The notes below the pieces were generated by a model. The model searched no databases. It saw only the letters and a list, made by a program, of their open reading frames with translations, and had not been told where the DNA came from. The position numbers and the translations under genes are program-made. Below, piece after piece: positions 19,147 through 25,176 of a stretch of DNA of 25,176 bases; the first letter of the stretch is position 1, and each line of letters starts with the position of its first letter. This DNA comes from Seminavis robusta (taxonomy: Eukaryota > Bacillariophyta > Bacillariophyceae > Naviculales > Naviculaceae), in NCBI GenBank assembly GCA_903772945.1, contig CAICTM010001333.1:6349-31524 (forward strand). The letters are read 5' to 3'.

Positions 19147-20527
19147 ATGACGGTACCTGTATCTGGGAATTCGAAACAACCGCGTTTTATCCTCTCAGGT
19201 CGTCGGTTTACATTGATTGGACTGTTGATTTTGGTTCTGCTTCCAACAATTTTCTTTACTTCCAGTGGCAGCAATGAAGTTACCGGTAACACTGTGGTCC
19301 ACCAACCGGATCTTTTGTCTTCCATCCGTCCTGCTTCACCCATTACAAAAAAGACAGTTCAGTTACTACCACCTCCCTCCTTGCCAGAACCGGAGAAAGG
19401 ATCCTTGGAACCTGATCCTTGGAACACGACTGCATTGGAACGGGACCAAGGATGCTTGGAACGGGACCAACGATGCTTGGAACGGGACCAACGATGCTTG
19501 GAACACGACTACATTGGAACGGGACCAACGATTCTTGGAACGGGACCAACGATTCTTGGAACCGGAGAAAGGATCCTTGGAACACGACTGCATTGGAACG
19601 GGACCAAGGATGCTTGGAACGGGACCAAGGATGCTTGGAACGGGACCAACGATGCTTGGAACGGGACCAACGATGCTTGGAACACGACTGATTCTGAGTT
19701 TGTCTAAAGCTTTCGACCTCTTCCACGCTGCCGGTACCTGGTACCAACCAGAAGACCGGTTAGGAACCAGTTTTGTTTTCACTTTTATGATATTACGCGT
19801 ATCTCTTTTTTAATAAGTCTTCTTCAATTTCTTTTAAATCTTTGATCTGTGTGCCTCCACATTGGGGATACAGAACCTTCATCTCCATGTGTCTTGTGGG
19901 GCGGCAACAGGCAACAGGCAACAGGCAACAGGCAACACCGATGCAACCATCTTGTCCAACAGTTACTATCATGTGCTCTGCAACAACAAGGAAAAGTTCG
20001 GCGGATCGATTCACAGAGTGGTGACAAAAGGATCAAATAATGGCAGCTTCTCCACTACTGCTTTTGAGTGATGGAATGACTACAAAGACTTGGTGTCCTC
20101 TCCCTATGGGAACGCTATCTACTATGTTTTTACTGCGCTGGAGTGGAGAGTATCAGAATAGAATATTCTACTACAGTACTCCTGACGGCCGAACTCCGAA
20201 TAACAAGAAGACGAAGAGGTCTGTTGAGCGACTCCATCCCTACCATCTACCATCAGTCTGACCAGAGGAAACATCGTCTTCGAGTACGAGTCATTGAAAG
20301 GCAACAATCAACTGGAGGAGCCAACAACTCGCGCACACAGAGGGAGTGGATCCTCCTATTGGTTTCATATCTTTGCATTATTTCCTAGTGTTTGGCTTGT
20401 GATTCCTGTGTTGGTACCGTACCCATTTTCTGTATTGCTGGAGTGCATCGATCGCTTTGTCAATCAATATGGAGGCGGAATTGAACAACAGAGGACGAAG
20501 ACTTGGCCGTCTCACTGCCGGTACTAG
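19147..20527 (+). CDS. Gene D, right copy: membrane protein with NGT-type minisatellite, inferred introns
   Basis: Proposed exons are 19147-19798, 19874-20067 and 20257-20527, with introns starting GTATCT and GTGATG and ending ACAG and TCAG. After splicing the second and third junctions keep one frame. Exon 1 begins MTVPVSGNSKQPRF and a membrane helix (FTLIGLLILVLLPTIFF, residues about 22-38), typical of a type II membrane protein, then Pro/Ser-rich sequence and the 21-bp array. After the array comes SLSKAFDLFHAAGTWYQPED. Exon 2 has NTDATILSNSYYHVLCNNKE. Exon 3 gives LTRGNIVFEYESLKGN and a second hydrophobic helix around FALFPSVWLVIPVLVPYPF before TAG at 20525. One frame problem remains: exon 1 is 652 bases, so the ATG frame and the post-array frame differ by one. 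The array is open in all frames, so the break could be anywhere inside it. Family unknown. Confidence 0.5.
19391..19690 (+). repeat. 21-bp minisatellite, right arm
   Basis: Tandem units of TTGGAACGGGACCAACGATGC with variants. A higher-order block starts with CCGGAGAAAGGATCCTTGG at about 19391 and again at 19559. Units are mostly 21 bases, but some junctions (CACGACTGCATT, GATTC) change the register so that the ATG frame reads LERDQRC, then GTGPTIL, then WNGTNDA units, with no stop. Confidence 0.94.
19799..19873 (+). other. Inferred intron 1 of gene D
   Basis: 75 bases from GTATCTC to GGATACAG with a pyrimidine-rich interior (TCTTCTTCAATTTC). It contains an in-frame TAA at 19811, so without removal the frame stops. 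Phase 0. The identical sequence is in the left arm at 4347-4273. Confidence 0.5.
19903..19938 (+). repeat. 7-bp tandem repeat (GGCAACA), right arm
   Basis: Five copies within proposed exon 2 of gene D, giving an Ala-Thr-Gly-Asn-Arg-Gln series because the unit is read in rotating frames. Confidence 0.9.
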
Positions 20528-20997
20528 GAGTATCTGTAATAGATTTGTGTGCGACTAAAGCGAGAGTTATTGATTTTAGAAGTAGAAGTCTTGAATTGGT
20601 AACCAGATGACCAGTCTCGAGTAGCAACAAAGTTTGCATACATAGACCTTGACACTGCCGTCCCTGCCACTTTGTGCGGGCTCGTGGCTTGCTACCTGGT
20701 ACCGGTACGGTGCCTGGTACTAGTCTCATCGAAATGTGCTGTTGTGCTGTTGCGCTGTTGCGCTGTTTCCCAGTTCTGCAGTCCTGTTCTTGTGCAAAAC
20801 AGCTTGCAAAACTCAATGTAAAAATTGGGACCAGGCTATCCACAGAAACACAAATTGTTGCGCCTCGGATGGTACCCTGCTGCCAAGATACAGTAGTGCC
20901 TTTGCTATACATTTATAGCCAGCTAGAGCCTTCATTTAGTTTGACCTAGCTAGCGATTACCAGTAATTCGTTTAGGGCCTATCTCTGGCCAAGACGG
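20528..20997. other. Unassigned stretch, right arm
   Basis: No confident gene. A minus-strand open frame at 20460-20912 (150 codons, ATG not evident from features) overlaps gene D's end and is split in the left arm by a one-base deletion. It has no signal, domain or repeat of note. TACCGGTA occurs at 20700. Confidence 0.4.
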
Positions 20998-21189
20998 ATG
21001 ACGGACAGACGAGAGTCCCCAATCAGTACTTCATCTACAGCTTCCACCGCTCAGTTCGAGCGCGAGCTGTACTGGTACATGCATGATTACGTACCCCTAC
21101 ACTTTTCCGGTCAATCTTTCGTCGCGGCGACTTTGACGAATCTTGGCGTCTGGCTTGTTTGGGTTCCAGCACTGGACCTTGATGAGTAA
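20998..21189 (+). CDS. Small hypothetical protein, right arm only
   Basis: ATG at 20998; 63 codons with a Ser/Thr start, then AQFERELYWYMHDYVPLHF and a hydrophobic TLTNLGVWLVWVP. The end, GATGAGTAAGAA, looks like a splice donor (GA/GTAAGA), so this could be a first exon. In the left arm the ATG is lost by one base change. Composition is protein-like but no family is recognised. Confidence 0.35.
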   Translation: MTDRRESPISTSSTASTAQFERELYWYMHDYVPLHFSGQSFVAATLTNLGVWLVWVPALDLDE

Positions 21190-21516
21190 GAATTCCTACT
21201 ATTAGTACTGTGACATGGCGACGTGGATAAAGCAAGAGAGCGAAGCAACGAGCTCTGGCTCAAGTGACTGCAACAACGAGTACCGTAGTCTAGACTAGCT
21301 AGAAACGAATACTAGCAATAATGGGTTGGCTGGTTAGACCTATGTAGTGACTACTAGTATGCATAAAGTCGACCAATCAATTCCTTTCAATTTCAAGTGC
21401 GTCTACGGTATGGTACGCTACGGTACGGTGCGTACCGGTATGGATCGATCAGTACCGGTACCCAACAAAGATCCATCGTCGTTCTTCCAATGAGGTACCA
21501 GGTACAGTATTAAAAT
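21190..21516. other. Intergenic stretch with TACCGGTA palindromes
   Basis: Contains TACCGGTA at 21433 and 21453 within a run of near-copies (GGTACGCTACGGTACGGTGCG). No gene seen. It forms the 3' side of gene C. Confidence 0.5.
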
Positions 21517-21866
21517 TTAGGCGTCGGCATGATCCTGCTCTTGGACATCTTCAAGGATTTGACGGAGTAGTGCGTTGGTTTCCTGGCCTTGTGCCAGGAT
21601 CTCCTGGTGTCGTGCAAGGTTCTTCTGCTGTAGTGCCAGGTTCTCCTGCTGTAGTGCCAGGATCTCCTTTTTTCGAGCTTCCATCTTCGCCTTGTGTTGT
21701 TCCGTCTCGGCCTTGTTGGTACTCACGAGATTCTCGCGTTCCATCTTGATGCGTTCGAACTCTCAGCTTCATGGCGGCGTTTGTTTTCAATGCTTTTCAC
21801 CTTGAGGCGTTCCATCTCGGCTTCGAAACGGCGCTGGTCTTCTGAGGAGGAGTCAGAGTTGCTCAT
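21517..21866 (-). pseudogene. Gene C, right copy: short coiled-coil protein with one frameshift
   Basis: Same content as 2285-2634: ATG at 21866-21864, charged helix, a required one-base shift near 21760, then coiled coil with LALQQENLALQQKNL and RHQEILAQGQETNAL, stop at 21517. Heptad-like Leu/Ile/Ala spacing suggests oligomerisation. The second frame also has an ATG at 21744-21742 that would give a 75-residue protein on its own. Downstream of gene B on the same strand, with which it shares composition (IAQQKE/ILALQQE motifs), so the two may be distant paralogs. Confidence 0.6.
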
Positions 21867-22388
21867 ACTTGCTTGCTGATGATGGCTTGCTGAATACTAT
21901 GAGGATGTGGAGGAGGAGGAAGAAAATCTTATTCGAATCTTTGGCTTTGAACAAGAAACTGGACCTGGAGATGGCTCTGGTGTGTGTTTCAAAAGTGCAC
22001 AAGCTCAATGTTGAAGCGCGTGGCTGGATCGTAAATCTCACCTTCTTTTGCACTTGGCACTTATATTTAGTAGGTCTTACACGTACCGGTACTGTATCAT
22101 GGTACTCTAGCTAGTAGCTATCACTCATGTACCCTGTACATTGATTACATTGTTAGACGGTCGAGCCTGTAAGCTCAGCAAGCTTGATTGAATCCTTCGG
22201 AACGTCAGAAGCTTAAGTACAGTACATGTAGTGGAGTTTTGCTAGAGTAAAATTAGATGAAGGCTCAACATGTACTACATGTACTGGCAGCCAACTACGG
22301 TACCGGTATGGCACCGGTAGCTACATTTTGGTACTGTAGCCAGTGACTGGATTGCTCCGAGGCAGTGGATGGGTGGATCGGAACGAGC
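21867..22388. other. Intergenic stretch between genes C and B (right arm)
   Basis: Likely 5' region of gene C. TACCGGTA at 22084 and 22301. Short open frames on the plus strand (21869-22114) are not supported. Confidence 0.5.
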
Positions 22389-22855
22389 TTATTGGGGGGC
22401 TCCCGCACGATTCTCTTGGACGGCTGCAAAGAGTACCACCTGCATCTGCTGAAGGTTTTCATTGAGCTGGCATTGTTCAGAGCGTAGCTCATCCTTAAGG
22501 CTTGCAATGAGCTGGCTTTGTCCAGAGATCTCCTGGCGTCGGCGTAGCGCAGAGATTTCCTTTTGTTGTGCAATAATCTGCTTCGATAGGAACTCGAAGC
22601 GGCTTGCAATGAGCTGGCATAATTCATCCTCAAGGCTTGCAATGAGCTGGCGTAATTCATATAAGTCTCCTGGCGTCGCGCAGCGCTCTCGTTCGAGATC
22701 TTCTGGCCTTGTGCAATGACATGTGAGCATAGGTTGGTGGTGAGAAACAAAAGTAACACCAAGACCAAGAAGAGCCGTGATCGAACTCCACAAAAGTGTA
22801 GAGCCAAAGTGTTGGGACGATAGCTAGTGATTCTATAAATGCAGTGGTAGAACAA
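22389..22855 (-). pseudogene. Gene B, right copy: secreted coiled-coil protein split over two frames
   Basis: From 22855 one frame encodes a hydrophobic signal-like segment (RSRLFLVLVLLLFLTTN) then HVIAQGQKISNESAARRQET. A second frame, open to the TAA at 22389, encodes YELRQLIASLEDELCQLIAS, then KQIIAQQKEISALRRRQEIS and QLIASLKDELRSEQCQL. The last block of the first frame aligns with IIAQQKEISALRRRQEI of the second, so the two belong to one protein with a one-base lesion near 22660. Four copies of GCCAGCTCATTGCAAGCC-like DNA build the QLIASL units. Both arms share this lesion. There is no clear ATG before the signal segment. Confidence 0.6.
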
Positions 22856-22964
22856 TACTAGTAGAAGTATGTTACATACAGATACGCTAATACATCCTCA
22901 AAGCTATGCATAAGTGAGGCACAGCAGCACAAGATTGTCACTCTACTCTAGTGGCTACCGGTAG

Positions 22965-23681
22965 CTAGAAGAGAAGAGAAAGGAAAGAGCTGCCAAGAAC
23001 AAGCGCCATCAGTAGGGAAAAACAGGCTGGTCTACCGGCTGCACTGACGCTCTGGGTAGGATTGCTGGCCCCACGTGTACCAGTACCAGTAGTGGTTTCC
23101 TCTTCTTCTTCATCCTTGACGTCTTCCTCTCCATCCGTGGCGGTAGTTTCACCGTCAGAATTGGCGTTGGTTTTCTCTACTTGCGCTGTGGTTTCATCTG
23201 GCAATGAGTCAGACGAATCTTCCTCAGGAGGAGGCACAACTGTAGATGGTGCTGTAGTGGCAGTACCAGCTGGTATTAATAGTGAAGGCTCTTCGTCATC
23301 TTCCGGTGCCACTGTCACAGCTTCTGTTGGTTCTACCTCTACTTCTTCCTCTGTTGGCTCTGCTTCAGGTGTTTCTACTGGTTCTTCCACTACTGGTACT
23401 TCTTCCGGAGCTGCTTCAGTCACTTCATCAGTAGGAGCTACTGTGACGACGAGGTCGTCCTCAGGTTCTGGTTCTTCTTCAGTCACTGCTGGTAAGGCTG
23501 CCTCTGGCTCCTCTTCTTCTGCTTCAACGATTGCTTCAGCCGGTACTACAGTGGCAATGACGCTCTGATCAAGAGTTGGACTCTCGGTCTCGTCGAGATC
23601 TGGAACGAAAGTGGCATCTTCGCAAAGCGACACTGGAAACCAGCAAACAGCAACAACTACGAACAACAGGCGGTGCAGCAT
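22965..23681 (-). CDS. Gene A, intact copy: acidic secreted, probably GPI-anchored protein
   Basis: 238 codons, ATG at 23681-23679 after AAAATG context. Residues 1-20 form a signal peptide (LLFVVVAVCWFPVSLC) with a likely cut before EDATF. Residues about 21-200 are very rich in Glu, Thr, Val and Pro, with units such as VEEPVETPEAEPTEEEVEVE, an acidic mucin-like stalk. The last 19 residues (CFSLLMALVLGSSFLSLLF) are a hydrophobic tail after a small-residue region (SVSAAG), the layout of a GPI-anchor signal. It would sit on the outer cell surface. Many Thr/Ser could carry O-glycans. No enzymatic domain. Low complexity means homology would be hard to trace. The left-arm copy at 422-1146 is broken. 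Confidence 0.72.
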   Translation of the reverse strand: MLHRLLFVVVAVCWFPVSLCEDATFVPDLDETESPTLDQSVIATVVPAEAIVEAEEEEPEAALPAVTEEEPEPEDDLVVTVAPTDEVTEAAPEEVPVVEEPVETPEAEPTEEEVEVEPTEAVTVAPEDDEEPSLLIPAGTATTAPSTVVPPPEEDSSDSLPDETTAQVEKTNANSDGETTATDGEEDVKDEEEEETTTGTGTRGASNPTQSVSAAGRPACFSLLMALVLGSSFLSLLF

Positions 23682-24024
23682 TTTAGTTCTCTGTCACTCT
23701 TTTTAAGGATCAAAATTTCCAAAATTGTGAGCAGCCTCCTCCGAAGGTGCGACCGAGAAAAGAACGTTAACTCCGACATTCAAATTCAAACATGCTAACG
23801 ACTCTAACGCATTCGTGGATAGAATCTTTTCTCCAATGCACACGGTAAAGGTATCTGCTCCCCATGAAACTGGGAATACAACCATGTACATGGAGTACCA
23901 GGCTCTACGTGTTACCCTGTCTTTGGCTATGTTTTGGGTGTTTCTACCTTTCTCCGACCTTCACTGGAACATCCTCACTGGAACATCGTCACTGGTATGA
24001 ACGAACGATGGAATCCTGCTTTGA
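23682..24024. other. Upstream region of gene A (right arm)
   Basis: Carries the 62-codon minus-strand frame 23703-23891 ending 22 bases before gene A; it could be an upstream exon or chance. Near 23965-23995 the phrase CACTGGAACATC is directly repeated; the left arm differs here. Confidence 0.4.
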
Positions 24025-24237
24025 ATGGACCAACGGAATCTCCCAGTTGACGGAATCGCAGAAGAAGATCTGTGGAAGAAGAAGAAGTCAATCCAAGCAA
24101 AAGATCGCAAAGTGATCGGCAGAGTGGAAAAGCACGTGAAAAACGCAAAGTCCTCGAAAATCGCTAAGTCAGAATGGCAAAGAGGAAATCCAGCAGATCA
24201 CAAACAAGATAACAAAACACAACAAGAAAAACAGTAA
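24025..24237 (+). CDS. Small Lys-rich hypothetical protein crossing the visible arm limit
   Basis: ATG at 24025, 70 codons, rich in Lys, Gln and Asp/Asn, with KKKKSIQAKDRK and a tail of DHKQDNKTQQEKQ. The frame crosses 24094, the partner of window base 1. No family recognised; an overlapping frame (to 24115) is equally open, so this may be chance in A-rich DNA. Confidence 0.25.
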   Translation: MDQRNLPVDGIAEEDLWKKKKSIQAKDRKVIGRVEKHVKNAKSSKIAKSEWQRGNPADHKQDNKTQQEKQ

Positions 24238-24287
24238 ACAAGATAACCACAAAAAATTCTTAAAAATATAAAATTTGTTTTTGCTAT

Positions 24288-24313
24288 GCCTACAGCAGGA
24301 TCGCGCTGTAGGC
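24288..24313. terminator. Perfect 9-bp hairpin downstream of the GCR1-type gene
   Basis: GCCTACAGC and GCTGTAGGC flank an 8-base loop (AGGATCGC). It begins 20 bases after the stop codon of the minus-strand gene at 24333. A role in 3' end formation, or as an element terminus, is a guess. Confidence 0.5.
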
Positions 24314-24332
24314 TGAGTACCACCAAGGCAGT

Positions 24333-25174
24333 TCAACGCAAGTGTGGGTGGATGCCGGTGGGCTGATTCTTCTTGTCGTGCTTGAACTTGTTGATGATCT
24401 GGGTGACCGTAAGCCACCCATAGGTGGCATAGATCCGGTCGACCACAGCCCTCCAATCGAAGCCCTTCGCCATCAACCGAATCACACAGTCCCACACATG
24501 CTTGCGGCGGCAGAACTTGTCCTTGACGCGGCCGCGCTCACGAGCAGTAAACTCGCATGCGGCCTTGTTCCCGTTCAGGCCCTTGATCCACTCGTCCCAC
24601 AACTCGTAGAGGTTGAAAGGCTTCTTCGAAAGCTGGGCTGGCAGGGTAGTGGATGTAGGGGCCCTTGCGGCAGGAGTACGGGCCAAACGCTTGAAAGGCT
24701 TCTTCGCAAGCTGCGCTGGGAGGGTAGCGGGTGTCGGGGCCCTTGCGGCAGGAGTTTGAGCCAAACGCCCAGACTCCTCGGTGGTGGTGGGGGAAGTCCT
24801 CCACCCGCTGCAGCAGCACCACCGCCGCCAGCTCCCGCAGTACCACCACCAACGCCAGCTCCCGCAGCACCACCACCAACGCCAGCTCCACCGGGCGCAC
24901 CAGGAAGCGGAAGCCTTGGAGCACCACCGCCCCTCGCGATCAACTGGAAGTGGTTGATCCTCCCAATGTTCTTGTTCACGATGGCAATGTTGGTCGAGAC
25001 ATAGCCCCTCAAGGAGCTGATGTCCTGTGCAAGAATCTGCTGGGCCTCCTCGATCGCCTGCTGAGTCCTATGTTGGAGAGCAAGCAATTGGTTGAGCTGT
25101 TCCATGTTGACACCACCAGGAGCACCTCCAACCAAGGGCTCAGCACCAGCTTCGACCTGGGCGGTGGGAGCCAA
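24333..25174 (-). CDS. GCR1-type DNA-binding domain gene, Crypton-like, 5' end beyond window, one frameshift
   Basis: Runs off the window at the 5' side. The first frame has a coiled-coil part (MEQLNQLLALQHRTQQAIEE, then VSTNIAIVNKNIGRINHF) and a Gly/Ala/Pro-rich linker. Around 24770-24800 the frame must change by one base. The second frame, to the TGA at 24333, has a 26-residue tandem repeat (TPAARAPT... AQLxKKPF twice) and then NLYELWDEWIKGLNGNKAAC, RVKDKFCRRKHVWDCVIRLM and VTQIINKFKHDKK. The W-E/W-GLNG...RRK pattern is the GCR1_C DNA-binding fold. In algae and fungi such domains occur in Crypton-type tyrosine-recombinase elements; no recombinase is visible here. The first in-frame ATG in the window is at 25102-25100. 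Confidence 0.75.
24615..24770 (-). repeat. 78-bp tandem duplication in the GCR1-type gene
   Basis: Two 78-base units (24615-24692 and 24693-24770) starting GAAAGGCTTCTTCG, differing at several bases. 78 is 26 codons, so the duplication keeps the frame. Confidence 0.9.
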
Positions 25175-25176
25175 CT

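Larger units (their letters stand above)
15972..24094 (-). repeat. Right arm of giant inverted repeat
   Basis: Reverse complement of 1-8168, separated from it by a 7.8 kb unique spacer. Genes appear in mirrored order and opposite strand. This arm keeps the intact 238-codon acidic protein gene and the longer RNase H open frame that are frameshifted in the left arm. Its outer limit at 24094 is only the partner of window base 1, so the real repeat may extend into 24095-25176. Confidence 0.97.

Noticed and set aside
19391..19690. CRISPR array
   Set aside because: Units are contiguous 21-bp tandem repeats without unique spacers, in a eukaryotic context.
20460..20912. 150-codon minus-strand frame in the right arm
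   Set aside because: No domain or signal; it overlaps the end of gene D and is split by a single base in the other arm.
1..24094. Simple fold-back read artefact as the source of the inverted repeat
   Set aside because: A plain fold-back would not contain a 7.8 kb unique spacer or arm-specific repeat-unit changes and a 42-bp insertion. Misassembly is still possible and is left as a check.

Overview
This window is eukaryotic. It has no bacterial gene packing, it holds decayed Ty1/copia and Ty3/gypsy retrotransposon fragments, a decayed histone H3 gene, and at least one gene that reads best with short GT-AG introns. The retroelement flavour, a GCR1-type DNA-binding gene and the secreted/membrane proteins suggest a unicellular alga, most likely a diatom. 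That assignment is inference from family resemblance, not a database match.

The dominant structure is a very large inverted repeat. Bases 1-8168 (left arm) are the reverse complement of 15972-24094 (right arm), around a 7.8 kb unique spacer (8169-15971). Base 1 pairs with 24094, so the left arm is cut by the window edge and the repeat may be longer. From the outside inward each arm carries: (A) an acidic secreted, probably GPI-anchored protein; (B) a signal-peptide/coiled-coil gene with a frameshift; (C) a short coiled-coil gene with a frameshift; (D) a membrane protein gene with a 21-bp minisatellite and two likely introns; (F) a 483-residue secreted pectinacetylesterase/Notum-family hydrolase; and, at the inner end, the 3' end of a copia element (RNase H, polypurine tract, LTR start). 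Gene F has the same protein in both arms and looks the same in DNA. The outer and inner ends of the left arm are full of one-base indels, so the left copies of A, B and the RNase H are broken while the right copies of A and RNase H are better preserved.

The spacer is a graveyard. It holds a 115-bp direct repeat pair, Pro/Gln-rich degenerate open segments, a degenerate region of unknown origin (11.1-12.1 kb), a Ty3/gypsy protease-reverse transcriptase fragment with many frameshifts (12.56-13.61 kb), a histone H3 pseudogene on the minus strand (13.88-14.30 kb), and a decayed Lys-rich then Asp/Glu-rich gene (14.64-15.83 kb). Outside the right arm (24.3-25.2 kb) lies a GCR1-domain gene of the kind found in Crypton-like elements, running off the window end.

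There is no operon or pathway linking the genes. A, B and F all look secreted or surface-directed and D looks membrane-anchored, which would fit a cell-surface gene cluster copied as one block. The copia fragment at the inner boundary suggests that repeat-mediated rearrangement made or bounded the palindrome. Most left-arm lesions could be genuine decay or uncorrected long-read assembly errors; the sequence alone cannot decide.
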